A program made the position numbers and the translations under genes. DNA of 64,000 nucleotides from Microvenator marinus (GTDB lineage Bacteria; Myxococcota_A; Bradymonadia; Bradymonadales; Bradymonadaceae), in NCBI RefSeq assembly GCF_007993755.1, contig NZ_CP042467.1:1402001-1466000 (forward strand). Direction: 5' to 3'. Shown piece by piece: positions 1 to 9,663 of the stretch; within the stretch, counting starts at the first letter, position 1, and every line of letters starts with the position of its first letter. Below the pieces are notes generated by a model. The model did not search any database and was not told the DNA's origin. It saw only the letters and a program-made list of their open reading frames with translations.

Positions 1-1
1 G

Positions 2-1339
2 ACCGTCAATCAAAAGGGCGCGCTCCGAATCAAGGCCAGCGCGCTTGGCTCCGACACGGTACTTTCACAGATCATCCGGATGGTGGAAGAGGCGCAGGGC
101 TCCAAACTCCCGATTCAAGCCACGGTGGACAAGGTCACGATGTGGTTTGTGCCCGCCGTCATGAGCGTCGCGTTGATCACCTTTTTGGTCTGGTTTTTCT
201 TTGGACCAGAACCAGCCCTGACCTTCGGTTTAGTGAACGCCGTGGCGGTCCTGATCATCGCGTGTCCATGCGCGATGGGGCTTGCCACACCGACTTCTAT
301 CATGGTCGGTACCGGACGAGGCGCAGAGATGGGTGTCTTGTTCCGTCGGTCCGATGCCCTTCAACGCCTGAAGGAAGTGAAGGTCGTGGCGTTCGACAAG
401 ACTGGAACTCTCACTGAGGGTAAGCCTCAAGTTGTGGACGTGGTCGGGCCGGATTCCGAGTCATGGCTTCGCCTCGCGGCATCACTCGAGGCGAGCTCCG
501 AACACCCGATCGCGGGGGCCGTAGTGACTCATGCGAAGAATAAGGGGCTTGAGCTCCAGGAAATTGGCGAGTTCGAAAGCCTCACCGGCCTCGGAATCAA
601 AGGTGTGGTGGACACGAAGAGCGTGCTGGTGGGCGCTGAACGGTTGATGACTCAATCTGAGATTGACGTTGCTCAGTTTAAAGATCGCGCACAATCACTG
701 AGTGACGAGGCCAAGACAGTTCTTTTTGTAGCCGTAGAGGGAGAGCTCGTTGGACTGGTTGCGGTGGCAGATAAAATCAAGGAGTCCGCGCGTGACACCG
801 TGAAAGTACTTCACGACATGGGCATAAAAGTCGCAATGATTACGGGTGACAACGCAGGCACGGCAAATGCCGTGGCAAAAGCACTTGATATCGATGATGT
901 GGTGGCTGGCGTGATGCCCAACGGCAAAGTGGACGCTGTGAAGTCTCTCCAGGAAGCTCATGGTGTGCTCGCGTTTGTTGGGGACGGCATCAACGATGCT
1001 CCAGCGCTTGCTCAGTCAGATATCGGCGTTGCGATTGGAACGGGCACCGATGTGGCCATTGAGGCGGCTGACGTGGTTTTGATGACCTCGTCCCTTCAAG
1101 GGGTGGCGAACGCCATCCATATCTCGACGTCGACGATCAGGAACATCCATCAGAACCTCTTTTGGGCTTTTGCGTATAACACGGCCCTTATTCCGGTTGC
1201 GGCTGGAGTACTTTATCCGATCTCTGGAACGCTCCTCTCTCCCCTCTTTGCGGCGGGCGCAATGGCCCTTTCTTCGGTTTTTGTGCTCTCGAACGCCCTA
1301 CGGTTGAAAAAAATTCAGCCGCTCGGTGCGCAGGCTTAA
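2..1339 (+). CDS. copA: Copper-exporting P1B-type ATPase, 5'-truncated by the window edge
   Basis: The reading frame is open from base 2, so the N-terminus (metal-binding domain, first membrane helices, most of the actuator domain) lies outside the window. It shows the membrane Cys-Pro-Cys motif of P1B ATPases (near nt 262), the phosphorylated Asp in DKTGT (near nt 398), the P1B-specific SEHP motif in the nucleotide domain and the GDGINDAP hinge (near nt 983). The last two membrane helices carry the Tyr-Asn pair (FAYN) and the M-x-x-SS pattern ([13 protein letters not shown]) that with CPC define Cu(I)/Ag(I) transporters. The family exports Cu(I) from the cytoplasm using ATP. No copper chaperone gene or regulator is visible downstream. 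Zn/Cd ATPases lack the YN/MxxSS combination, so copper is the better call. Confidence 0.93.
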   Translation, partial: TVNQKGALRIKASALGSDTVLSQIIRMVEEAQGSKLPIQATVDKVTMWFVPAVMSVALITFLVWFFFGPEPALTFGLVNAVAVLIIACPCAMGLATPTSIMVGTGRGAEMGVLFRRSDALQRLKEVKVVAFDKTGTLTEGKPQVVDVVGPDSESWLRLAASLEASSEHPIAGAVVTHAKNKGLELQEIGEFESLTGLGIKGVVDTKSVLVGAERLMTQSEIDVAQFKDRAQSLSDEAKTVLFVAVEGELVGLVAVADKIKESARDTVKVLHDMGIKVAMITGDNAGTANAVAKALDIDDVVAGVMPNGKVDAVKSLQEAHGVLAFVGDGINDAPALAQSDIGVAIGTGTDVAIEAADVVLMTSSLQGVANAIHISTSTIRNIHQNLFWAFAYNTALIPVAAGVLYPISGTLLSPLFAAGAMALSSVFVLSNALRLKKIQPLGAQA

Positions 1340-1822
1340 TTCTTCACACCTTGGCGCCTGCGTCACCAAATGACGCAAGTGTTCCATATCACTCTCCCGA
1401 TGCGTCTCATTCCACAACGCAGACGAATTATTCGGAGGGGGATCGAAAACGCGCGCCAACGCAAACCCGTAACCACTTGAAAGCAAACACCTTTCAACAC
1501 CCGAACCCCTTCGGATAGCGCATTTTTTAAACATCAATCCCGCACCACACCAAGGCTTATGATAGCCACAAAACGCCGCCTTTCGTCACAGGTTTGACGA
1601 CCTGCGTCAACAGATACGCAGACCACAGACACCTACACAACCAAAACCTAAAAGCAAAGCAAAGTCATAACCTTAGAAGGTAGCCGCCCGAAGAAAATCC
1701 TGCACGTAATTTGCACAAAAAGCCTCATTACTGCACGATTATTGCGTGAATTTTTAGTGGACATCGCGAATCACGGGGGCATACTAAAAGAAGCTCAGAC
1801 AGCGACACAAAAGGAGGTGCGC
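1340..1822. other. Intergenic region upstream of the giant surface protein
   Basis: About 480 bases between the copper ATPase stop and the surface-protein start. No open frame with convincing codon use or similarity was found. There is a short 7-bp inverted repeat (TGCGTCA...TGACGCA, 1359-1377) without a T-run, so it is not a convincing terminator. The region presumably holds the promoter and 5' leader of the downstream gene, but no clear sigma-70 hexamer pair could be assigned. The only firm element is the Shine-Dalgarno sequence at 1811-1818. Confidence 0.5.
1811..1818 (+). promoter_or_regulatory. Strong Shine-Dalgarno site fixing the surface-protein start
   Basis: AAGGAGGT ends four bases before the ATG at 1823. 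The frame could be extended upstream to a TTG at 1742, but that start has no ribosome-binding site and would put 27 extra residues in front of the signal peptide. The ATG at 1823 is therefore preferred. Confidence 0.85.
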
Positions 1823-4800
1823 ATGGGAAGCACGTATGTTGATGCGACGCACACTAGTGCGTCCGAGGGTCGAGTTGCGCGAACTCGCTCTTGGAAATGG
1901 CTCGCGCAAGGACTCGTGGGAATTGCGTTTGGATTCGCGGCTCTAGCCGCGACGAGCTCTCAAGCTCACGCCCAGACGGTCTCCCAACTTGGGTGTGCGG
2001 CGAATGGAATCACGCCCACATTTGGCCAAAGCATTGGGATTGACTCCGATGGCGACGGTACCCGCGATACGTATGGTGGCAGCATGCTGAGTGCGGCGAA
2101 CAATCAAGACCTGGTGGTTATCGAGGGTGACCCGTTGATTGTGGCCACTACAAGCCGGGGAAACATGGGTGTTTGGGCCTGTCAGCCTCCCGGACAGAAT
2201 AACAACCCGCCCGCTACCATCTGGAATCAGTGGTTCGCAGAGTATGCGCTCACCACCATGCTCAATCTAGCCGGGACGTCTCAGCGATATGGTACGAGCT
2301 ACAGTACTGGTGGAGAAACCCAGTACACGACTGTCAGCCAGGTGATCGATTCTCAAACAGCGCCAGTGCCGACCGCGTCTCAACCCAGCGGCGGAACCGG
2401 GCGAATTGTTCGACTCGCGCCCAATGAAACGGCAACCGTAACCACGACACTCGGCGTGACATCCAACGTGGTGTTCCGCCGAATCCTCTCCTACACCAAC
2501 GGCGACTATTCCTACAAAATTCGCTTTGAGCTTGAAAACGTAGGGACCAGCACCTTCTCCGACGTAAGACTCTTTCACGGTGGAGACACCTATTTCGGCG
2601 GCGACGACTCCGCGCGCTCGTGGTGGAACCCCGCCCTCAATATGGTCTACCTGAACAACTCGAACTTCTTTACCGCAGGGATCATGGGGCTGCAGGGTGC
2701 CCCCGCTACGCCGGCCGATCGCTTCTTCGGAGGTCAATACAACACCGGCAACGGTCAGGCAGCCGCTGGTCAACTCGCGAACGCGGCGAACTCTAGCTAC
2801 GTGGACGCCGGCTACTACCTTCAATGGAATCGTGCTTCCCTTGCTCCGGGAGAGACCTGGGTCGTTGAAGCATTCGAGCGATGGACCGACCCCACCAGCT
2901 TGCAGGTCATCCCTCCATCCGACCAGCTCGCCGCTCCGAACTCGCAAGTTGTTTTGCCTTTCGTGGTCCATAACCTTGCGAGCACCGAGCAAACCTTTAA
3001 CTTGAGTGTTTCTAGCGACCAGGGGTGGCTCAGCGAAATCCTGAGTGACACCACCATCGTGGTTCCGGGCCTTGCGCAGTCGGACGTTCAAGTTCGAGTA
3101 ACAGTGCCAGCAGGTGCGCTCGCTGATGACCTGAGCTCAATCACCTTGAGCGCGGTCAACGCCAACGACGCCAACGCCACAGGTTCCGCATTCGGCAATA
3201 TTCGGGTCTTCGAGCCAGATTTTGCAGTCTCGCCTACCTCCCTTGATTTTGGGCGCATCTTCCCGAACGACTCCGACACCCTTCTCGTGACTCTGACCAA
3301 TAACGGCTCGGCAGTTCAGGTAGGTAACGTTGGTACGCCAAATGGCCTGGCAGCGCCTTACAGCATCATCGGCGACCAATGTTCCGGGAACACGATCCCG
3401 AACGGCTCGAGCTGCGATATCATCGTGCAGATCGCCGCTGGTACTGACGAAGGAATCTTCAACGACGTCTTCAACATTCCGGTGCTCGCGCCGATTGTGA
3501 CTTCGTTCAACGTTTCGGTGACTGGCGAGGTCAACTCAGGATTCCTTGTTGAAACCACCCCTGGAATGGCTACCTACGACCAGTCGCGTGACGCAATCTT
3601 CGTAGACAACCAGATCGTTGTCGATGGCGCCTCCAACCTGGACGGCGCACGCATCTCGATCATCGCTGGATTCGACAGCGCTGTGGACCGTTTGAGCTTC
3701 ACGTCGGTGCACGGCATCACAGGCTCCTACGATACCAACACAGGTATTTTGAGCCTCAGCGGCGTGGGAACACCTGGGCAATACCAAGATGTTTTGCGCA
3801 CCATTCAGTACCAGAACGTAGCCACGGGAATTCCTGCAGCTGGCGGTCGTACAATTCAGTTCTCGCTTGGAGCCGCGGGTCTTTACTTTGAGCCCAATGG
3901 TCACTTCTATGAGTACGTCTCTGCGCCTGGCCTGAACTGGCTAGCTGCACGGGATGCCGCAGCAGCACGCAGCTATTTCGGACTTCAAGGCTACCTCGTG
4001 ACCGTGACCAGCGCCGATGAAAACTCGTTCGTGACTCAGAAGCTCACAGGACAAGGCTGGATGGGCGCATCAGATGCACAATCGGAGAACACATGGCGCT
4101 GGGTCACCGGCCCAGAAGGCTTGGAAGACAACGGCAGTGGCCGACACTTCTTCACTCAGGTCGGCGCGGGTGGAAACGCTGTGAACGGCGAATTCAGCGC
4201 ATGGTCGAATGGCGAGCCCAACCAGGCGGGTGATGAAGACTATGCTCACTTCTATCCGAGCGGACTTTGGAACGACTTCCAGTTCAACAACTCGAGCATC
4301 GATGGCTACGTAGTGGAGTACGGCGGCATGCCAAATGACCCGTCACTCGAAATCGTCGCAACACGCGACCTCGAAATCATCACGTGTAATGACGGTATCG
4401 CCAATGGTGTGGAGACTGGACTTGATTGCGGTAGCGTTTGTGGACCGTGTGGAGACGGCGGTGGATGCGCTGTGGCAGGTGACTGCACAAGCGGCGTATG
4501 TACCGGCAACATCTGCCAGGCTCCAACATGCAACGACGGCGTTCAGAACGGGTCCGAAACCGGCGCAGATTGCGGCGGTTCATGCGGTCCTTGCGCAGAC
4601 GGCGGTGGATGCGCGGTAGCAGGTGACTGCACAAGTGGTGTCTGCACCAGCAACGTATGCCAGGCTCCAACATGTGATGACAGCGTTCTCAATGGGTCCG
4701 AGACCGGCCTTGACTGCGGTGGTTCGTGCGGACCTTGCGGAGACGGCGGCGGATGTGCGGTCGCAGGTGACTGCGCAAGTGGCGTCTGCACCGGAAACGT

Positions 4801-7423
4801 GTGTCAGGCACCGGCATGTGACGACGGCGTTCAGAACGGGTCGGAAACCGGCGCAGACTGTGGCGGCTCATGTGGACCATGCGGAGACGGCGGTGGATGC
4901 GCTGTAGCAGGTGACTGCACAAGCGGCGTATGTACCGGCAACATCTGCCAGGCTCCTACATGCGATGATAGCGTGCTTAACGGATCGGAAACCGGCCTTG
5001 ACTGCGGTGGTTCATGCGGACCATGCGGAGACGGCGGCGGATGTGCCGTTGCAGGTGACTGCGCAAGCGGCGTTTGCTCCGGCAACCTATGCCAGGCTCC
5101 AACATGCAACGACGGCGTTCAGAACGGGTCCGAAACCGGCGCAGATTGCGGTGGTTCATGTGGGCCGTGCGGTGATGGCGGTGGATGCGCAATTGCAGGT
5201 GATTGCACAAGCGGCGTCTGCACCGGAAACGTGTGTCAGGCACCAGCATGCGACGACGGCGTTCAGAATGGTTCTGAGACCGGCCTTGACTGCGGCGGTT
5301 CATGCGGACCTTGCGGTGACGGCGGCGGATGCGCAATCGCAGGTGATTGTGCAAGCGGCGTGTGTACCGGAAGCGTTTGCCAGGCTCCGACATGCGACGA
5401 TGGTGTACAAAACGGTACCGAAACTGACGTGGACTGCGGCGGTTCATGTGGACCATGTGCAGATGGCGGAAGCTGTGCCTCGGCCGGAGATTGCACAAGC
5501 GGTGTGTGCACTGGAAACGTATGTCAGGCACCAGCTTGTGATGACGGCGTGCAAAACGGCACCGAGTCTGACATCGACTGCGGTGGCGACACCTGCGGTG
5601 CTTGTACCGAAGGCGGAAGCTGCAACGACGCAACCGACTGCGCAAGCAACGTGTGTAACAACGGTGTGTGCTTCTCACCTGAGTGCAACGACAACGTCCA
5701 AAACGGCACCGAAACCGACGTAGACTGCGGTGGCGACACCTGTGCAGCGTGTGGCGACGGTGGAAGCTGTGTAGATGCCGGGGACTGCACAAGCGGCGTG
5801 TGTGATAACGCACAATGTGCCATCCCAACCTGCAATGACGGTGTGGAAAACGCCAATGAGACCGACGTAGACTGTGGTGGAGACACCTGTGCACCTTGCT
5901 CAACGGGAGCGAGCTGCTCAGTAGCAGGCGACTGTTCTTCCGGATTCTGCGCAAGCAATATCTGTGTAGACACCATCGACCAGCTTGGCGAAATCACGTC
6001 TCCAGCCGATGCTGAAATCTTGAATACGGCAACTCCTGAAATCAGCGGTACCGCTGACGCAGGAACTACCATCGAGATCTTCATCGACGGTGTGCTCGTA
6101 GCGACTCCAGAAGCCGACGAGAACGGCAACTGGACCTACACTCCGACCGAGGCCCTGGAAGAAGGCGAGCGCGAGATTGAGGCGGTCTTCACCGACGGCG
6201 TTGGAAACACGACGTCTTCGGAAATCACCGTGGAAATCGACACGATCGCACCGACCATTGCCATCATGAGCCCAGCTGACGAACAGGTCTTCAGCGTCTC
6301 TCCTCAGTCCATCTCTGGCCAGTCTGAGCCAGGCACTGAGATCGCTGTCTACATCAACGAAGAGCTGGAAGGCACCGTGACTACGGATGAAAACGGTATG
6401 TGGACCATCAGCATTGACGCGCTCGACCTCGGTGTCTACGCGGTACGTGCCACGGCCACTGATGACGCGACAAACGTGGGTCAAGACGAGTCAACTTTCT
6501 CGATTGTCGACGGGGTGAATATTGCGACACCTGAAGACGATCAGACCGTACGAATTGCGAGACCAACCTTCACGGGTGTTGCGGCTCCAAACACGAGCGT
6601 TGAGATCTACTTAAACGACACTCTTGTCGCGACTGTGGATGCCGACGAAAACGGAGACTGGTCTTACACCCCAGATTCCGACCTCGCTGATGGCCCATGG
6701 GAAGTACGCGCTGAAGGTGCTGGAGAGTCTTCGGACTCGGTGACTTTCGACGTCGACACCACCCGAACAGGTCTCGTTATCGACTCACCTGCCGAGGGTG
6801 CATTGCTCAACGAAGACACTGTGACCTTCAATGGTACAGCGCTTCCAGGTGCGACCGTCACGATCACCATCGACGGTGTTGAAGTCGGAACCGTTACGGC
6901 AGACCAGAACGGTGCGTGGGAATGGGAGTCACCAGCGTTTGACGATGGCGACTACACCGTGGAAGTCACGAGTGTAAACGAAGTGGACGAGCCTCAAACG
7001 GCTAGCCGCTCCATCACCATCGACACCACGCCTCCTTCACTTGGATTGACCTCACCAGCCGACGGTGAGTCGTTCCCAGAAGATGGTGTGCTCAGTGGTA
7101 CATCGGAGCCTGGTGCGACTGTCCAGGTGTTCGTCAACGGCACTCAAGTTGGAGAAACTACCGCTGACGAGAACGGTGAATGGACGTTCGAATTGCCTGA
7201 AGGAACCGACACCAGCTCGGGTGGAAGCCTTCGAGTCACATCAACGGATGAGGCTGGAAACACCACCTCCATCGAGCGCGAGGTTGCACCATCGACTCCC
7301 GAGTTTGACGGGAGGGTGCTCGCCGGTGGCGCAGGTTGTTCGGTCGCACCGACCGGAGACGACATGAGTCCATGGCTCCTGCTCCTTGGTGTCTTCGGAT
7401 GGCGGATGCGACGCCGCCGATAA
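1823..7423 (+). CDS. Giant secreted multidomain adhesin-like protein with MYXO-CTERM-type tail
   Basis: A protein of 1866 residues. A long signal peptide (Arg-rich n-region, Ala-rich core, cleavage near AHAQT) is followed by an N-terminal beta-rich region, an ASH/HYDIN-like segment (around residues 470-570), a cadherin-like region, and a C-type-lectin-like domain (about 688-835, with Trp-Met-Gly and Trp-Asn-Asp signatures). Next come 11 Cys-rich repeats of about 48 residues (855-1382), five Ig-like repeats of about 85-90 residues (to about 1823; the DENG-x-W motif recurs), and a tail of Gly-Cys-Ser, hydrophobic stretch and Arg4. This tail matches the MYXO-CTERM plan, which suggests sorting to the cell surface. 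The domains imply adhesion or prey/surface contact; no enzyme domain is seen. A Rho-independent terminator follows, so it is probably monocistronic. Function is inferred from architecture only. Confidence 0.85.
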   Translation: MGSTYVDATHTSASEGRVARTRSWKWLAQGLVGIAFGFAALAATSSQAHAQTVSQLGCAANGITPTFGQSIGIDSDGDGTRDTYGGSMLSAANNQDLVVIEGDPLIVATTSRGNMGVWACQPPGQNNNPPATIWNQWFAEYALTTMLNLAGTSQRYGTSYSTGGETQYTTVSQVIDSQTAPVPTASQPSGGTGRIVRLAPNETATVTTTLGVTSNVVFRRILSYTNGDYSYKIRFELENVGTSTFSDVRLFHGGDTYFGGDDSARSWWNPALNMVYLNNSNFFTAGIMGLQGAPATPADRFFGGQYNTGNGQAAAGQLANAANSSYVDAGYYLQWNRASLAPGETWVVEAFERWTDPTSLQVIPPSDQLAAPNSQVVLPFVVHNLASTEQTFNLSVSSDQGWLSEILSDTTIVVPGLAQSDVQVRVTVPAGALADDLSSITLSAVNANDANATGSAFGNIRVFEPDFAVSPTSLDFGRIFPNDSDTLLVTLTNNGSAVQVGNVGTPNGLAAPYSIIGDQCSGNTIPNGSSCDIIVQIAAGTDEGIFNDVFNIPVLAPIVTSFNVSVTGEVNSGFLVETTPGMATYDQSRDAIFVDNQIVVDGASNLDGARISIIAGFDSAVDRLSFTSVHGITGSYDTNTGILSLSGVGTPGQYQDVLRTIQYQNVATGIPAAGGRTIQFSLGAAGLYFEPNGHFYEYVSAPGLNWLAARDAAAARSYFGLQGYLVTVTSADENSFVTQKLTGQGWMGASDAQSENTWRWVTGPEGLEDNGSGRHFFTQVGAGGNAVNGEFSAWSNGEPNQAGDEDYAHFYPSGLWNDFQFNNSSIDGYVVEYGGMPNDPSLEIVATRDLEIITCNDGIANGVETGLDCGSVCGPCGDGGGCAVAGDCTSGVCTGNICQAPTCNDGVQNGSETGADCGGSCGPCADGGGCAVAGDCTSGVCTSNVCQAPTCDDSVLNGSETGLDCGGSCGPCGDGGGCAVAGDCASGVCTGNVCQAPACDDGVQNGSETGADCGGSCGPCGDGGGCAVAGDCTSGVCTGNICQAPTCDDSVLNGSETGLDCGGSCGPCGDGGGCAVAGDCASGVCSGNLCQAPTCNDGVQNGSETGADCGGSCGPCGDGGGCAIAGDCTSGVCTGNVCQAPACDDGVQNGSETGLDCGGSCGPCGDGGGCAIAGDCASGVCTGSVCQAPTCDDGVQNGTETDVDCGGSCGPCADGGSCASAGDCTSGVCTGNVCQAPACDDGVQNGTESDIDCGGDTCGACTEGGSCNDATDCASNVCNNGVCFSPECNDNVQNGTETDVDCGGDTCAACGDGGSCVDAGDCTSGVCDNAQCAIPTCNDGVENANETDVDCGGDTCAPCSTGASCSVAGDCSSGFCASNICVDTIDQLGEITSPADAEILNTATPEISGTADAGTTIEIFIDGVLVATPEADENGNWTYTPTEALEEGEREIEAVFTDGVGNTTSSEITVEIDTIAPTIAIMSPADEQVFSVSPQSISGQSEPGTEIAVYINEELEGTVTTDENGMWTISIDALDLGVYAVRATATDDATNVGQDESTFSIVDGVNIATPEDDQTVRIARPTFTGVAAPNTSVEIYLNDTLVATVDADENGDWSYTPDSDLADGPWEVRAEGAGESSDSVTFDVDTTRTGLVIDSPAEGALLNEDTVTFNGTALPGATVTITIDGVEVGTVTADQNGAWEWESPAFDDGDYTVEVTSVNEVDEPQTASRSITIDTTPPSLGLTSPADGESFPEDGVLSGTSEPGATVQVFVNGTQVGETTADENGEWTFELPEGTDTSSGGSLRVTSTDEAGNTTSIEREVAPSTPEFDGRVLAGGAGCSVAPTGDDMSPWLLLLGVFGWRMRRRR
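4385..5968 (+). repeat. Eleven tandem ~144-bp coding repeats with a two-repeat higher-order period
   Basis: Each unit encodes about 48 residues starting C-[ND]-D-x-V-x-N and containing C-x5-C-x4-C-x4-C. Units 2-7 alternate between two types: SETGAD with CTSGVC (even) and SETGLD with CASGVC (odd). The real duplicated unit there is therefore a 288-bp dimer. Units 8-11 are more diverged, and units 9-11 gain one residue (CGGDTC). Identical DNA blocks occur at multiples of 144: 4514-4575 matches 5090-5151 (shift 576) and 4475-4524 matches 4907-4956 (shift 432), including synonymous sites. Confidence 0.95.
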
Positions 7424-7454
7424 CTCCTAATCCTTAACCCCTGATCGCGAATCG

Positions 7455-7488
7455 ACCGGTGACGAGTAATCGTCACCGGTTTTCTTTT
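7455..7488 (+). terminator. Rho-independent terminator after the surface-protein gene
   Basis: A perfect 11-bp inverted repeat (ACCGGTGACGA / TCGTCACCGGT) with a GTAA loop is followed by TTTCTTTT. It lies 32 bases after the stop codon and before the next start at 7505. Confidence 0.92.
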
Positions 7489-7504
7489 GTGCTAATCGCT
7501 CGGC

Positions 7505-8287
7505 ATGGCGTTCAATCCGAGCAAAATTAGATCACGAACCGCGGTAGGCCGCCTCAGAGGCCAAGATTTGTTCTTGGCGGAGCTCTTAAGCCAAGAGCTA
7601 AGTCCGGACGATTTTGTGGTCGACCTGGGTTTCGGCGAGGAAGCGTGGACCGTGCTCGAAATGGCGGCGCAGCTACGCAAAATCGAGCCCAACTTGCGCG
7701 TTATCGGACTCGAGACCGACCCTCGCCGAATTTCGGGCGCTGACCCGGATCAGAACCCCTTGAATTGTTTTGAGTACGTGGAACCTGAGGACGAGCTTTC
7801 GCTGCAGTTTGAAGGTGCAGCCATGCTCCGCGCAATGAACGTACTTCGAAGCTATCCCGAGCACGAGATTTGGCCCACCATTCAGAATTGGGCGAAGTGC
7901 CTTAGAGATGGTGGCTGGCTCTTAGAAGGGAGTTCGAGTGCTTCGGGGCACATTCTCACGTCCCATGTCTGGCGTCGTATGAGCGGCCAAGTGCGACATT
8001 TGGGTCTGCTGCTCTACACCGATTTCTCGAGCGGTTTCGCTCCATGGATGTTCAGAGACCACCTTCCGCGGGACCTTCGCCGAAACTTAAAACCTGAGGT
8101 GGCGCTCTATCAAACTTTAGCTCAATGGCATGAAAACTGGCTATCTCTTAGGACTAAGGCACTGACTCAAGAGGAGCTCTTTAGTGAGAGTTCAAGCTTT
8201 TTGAATTCATCAGACCTTGTTGGAACCTTGTTCGTTCCGAGCGAACGGGTTTGGGACACAAAGAAAGTGGAGCTGAACCTTGGCTAA
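7505..8287 (+). CDS. Class I SAM-methyltransferase-like protein
   Basis: A protein of 260 residues. Residues 36-60 (FVVDLGFGEEAWTVLEMA) resemble methyltransferase motif I, where a glycine loop follows the first strand. The ETD at about 75-77 fits the acidic end of strand 2 that contacts the SAM ribose. A second half with 'CLRDGGWLLEGSSS' resembles the strand-5/motif-III region (L-x-x-G-G-x-L). The glycine loop is degenerate (GFGEE rather than GxGxG), so activity is uncertain and no substrate can be named. It starts just after the terminator and overlaps the downstream permease by 8 nt, so the two are probably cotranscribed. Confidence 0.5.
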   Translation: MAFNPSKIRSRTAVGRLRGQDLFLAELLSQELSPDDFVVDLGFGEEAWTVLEMAAQLRKIEPNLRVIGLETDPRRISGADPDQNPLNCFEYVEPEDELSLQFEGAAMLRAMNVLRSYPEHEIWPTIQNWAKCLRDGGWLLEGSSSASGHILTSHVWRRMSGQVRHLGLLLYTDFSSGFAPWMFRDHLPRDLRRNLKPEVALYQTLAQWHENWLSLRTKALTQEELFSESSSFLNSSDLVGTLFVPSERVWDTKKVELNLG

Positions 8288-9578
8288 GCCCTCGACTGAA
8301 CTCAAGCGCGCGGTGGGCCCATGGGGCGCAATCTGGATGGGTCTTGGATCTATCTTGGGGACCGGCGTTTTTGTGAGCCTTGGAATCGGTGCCGAAATCA
8401 TTGGCTCCGGACTCCTCTTGGCCGTGATTTTGGCTGCACTCATCGCGATTGCGAATGGCCTTTCGAGCGCGCAGCTTGCGGCCGCCCATCCCATCAGCGG
8501 TGGAACTTATGAGTATGGTCACAAGTTCATTGGGCCGAAGGCCGGGTTGGTGGCGGGATGGATGTTTCTGCTCGCCAAGAGCGCCTCTGCTGCGACAGCG
8601 GCCCTCGGGTTTTCGGGGTACGTGTTTCATTCGATAGGGGTCGATTCCTCAAAAATGGCCAAGGTCTCGTTGGCACTCGTCCTCGTGGCAGTCCTCACCG
8701 CCCTGGTCAGCAGTGGAATTCAGCGGTCAAACCGAGCCAACCAAATCATCGTAGCACTCACTCTAACCACCCTCGCCTGCTTCGTAGTTTTTGGGTGGCT
8801 GAGCGTAGACCTGGCGCTGGTCTCAGAACACATAGGGCCGAAGACTTGGATAGAGGCTTTCGAATCACCGTACGCGCTCCTCAACGCGACAGGCCTCATG
8901 TTCGTTGCGTACACAGGGTACGGACGAATCGCGACTCTGGGTGAAGAAGTTTTGGAACCGGCAAAGACCATTCCCAAGGCTATTATCGGCGCGCTTGGAC
9001 TGACCATGGTCCTTTATATCGGCGTGGCGGCGACGGCCCTCGCGACCGTCGGCGCCGCTGCTTTTGCCGACACCACCGCCTCGATTAGTGCGCCATTGGA
9101 AGTGGTGGCCCATAGTTTCAACCACAGCTTTGTGGCGCCTGTTGTGGCTTTCGGCGCGATCACAGCAATGGTTGGTGTGCTCCTAAATCTCATCCTCGGC
9201 CTGAGCCGTGTGCTGCTCGCCATGGCGAGGCGCCGCGAAGCTCCTCGGTTCCTGGAAGAAGTGGATGTTGTATCCCAAAGTCCTGCCAAAGCAGTTTGGG
9301 TTATGGGCTGTATTGTTGCCGCAATAGTGCTGGTTGGGGATTTCAAGACCACCTGGTCTTTCAGTGCGTTCAGCGTGCTCGTCTACTACGGAATCACAAA
9401 CTGGGCGGCTCTCAAACTCCCCGAGGAGAACCGGCGTTTTCCTCGCGCCATCTCCTACTTCGGCCTGGTTGCATGCTTTGGATTGATGCCCTTTATCAGT
9501 CTGAAGATTGCGCTCGTGACCGCAGTATTACTGGTCCTTGGACTGGGGCTCAGCTCGTTCATCAAACGAACTGACTAA
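8280..9578 (+). CDS. APC-superfamily amino-acid permease
   Basis: A protein of 432 residues made almost wholly of hydrophobic helices (about 12). The first helix carries the Gly-rich signature of the amino acid-polyamine-organocation family (GLGSILGTGVF). A conserved helix-6-like segment (FVAYTGYGRIATLGEEV) matches the 'F-x-x-Y-x-G-x...GEE' pattern of cationic and neutral amino-acid permeases. The start is a TTG at 8280, inside the last codons of the upstream gene. The substrate cannot be read from sequence. A short C-terminus ends at SSFIKRTD without a regulatory domain. Confidence 0.83.
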   Translation: MAKPSTELKRAVGPWGAIWMGLGSILGTGVFVSLGIGAEIIGSGLLLAVILAALIAIANGLSSAQLAAAHPISGGTYEYGHKFIGPKAGLVAGWMFLLAKSASAATAALGFSGYVFHSIGVDSSKMAKVSLALVLVAVLTALVSSGIQRSNRANQIIVALTLTTLACFVVFGWLSVDLALVSEHIGPKTWIEAFESPYALLNATGLMFVAYTGYGRIATLGEEVLEPAKTIPKAIIGALGLTMVLYIGVAATALATVGAAAFADTTASISAPLEVVAHSFNHSFVAPVVAFGAITAMVGVLLNLILGLSRVLLAMARRREAPRFLEEVDVVSQSPAKAVWVMGCIVAAIVLVGDFKTTWSFSAFSVLVYYGITNWAALKLPEENRRFPRAISYFGLVACFGLMPFISLKIALVTAVLLVLGLGLSSFIKRTD

Positions 9579-9663
9579 GACTTTCAGATACTCTCAGAGA
9601 CTTTCATTGGGATTCAGGCGCCTATGATGCGAAGTTTTGCAGATACGTTGCTCGGAGAAATAG

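Noticed and set aside
1359-1377. Inverted repeat TGCGTCA-CCAAA-TGACGCA after the copper ATPase as a terminator
   Set aside because: The stem is only 7 bp and no T-run follows.
1742-1822. Upstream TTG start for the giant surface protein
   Set aside because: The Shine-Dalgarno at 1811-1818 and the signal peptide position favour the ATG at 1823.
2267-3091. 274-codon open frame on the minus strand inside the surface-protein gene
   Set aside because: It lies wholly inside a well-supported gene and its translation matches no family; no ribosome-binding site was found.
4911-5954. Long open frames (270 and 325 codons) in other frames and on the opposite strand of the Cys-repeat region
   Set aside because: They are side effects of the 144-bp coding repeat with few stop codons in alternative frames. 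Their translations are Arg/His/Thr-rich low-complexity and lack start signals.
4385-5968. CRISPR-like tandem repeats
   Set aside because: Repeat length of 144 bp, lack of spacers and an open reading frame through all units show a coding repeat.
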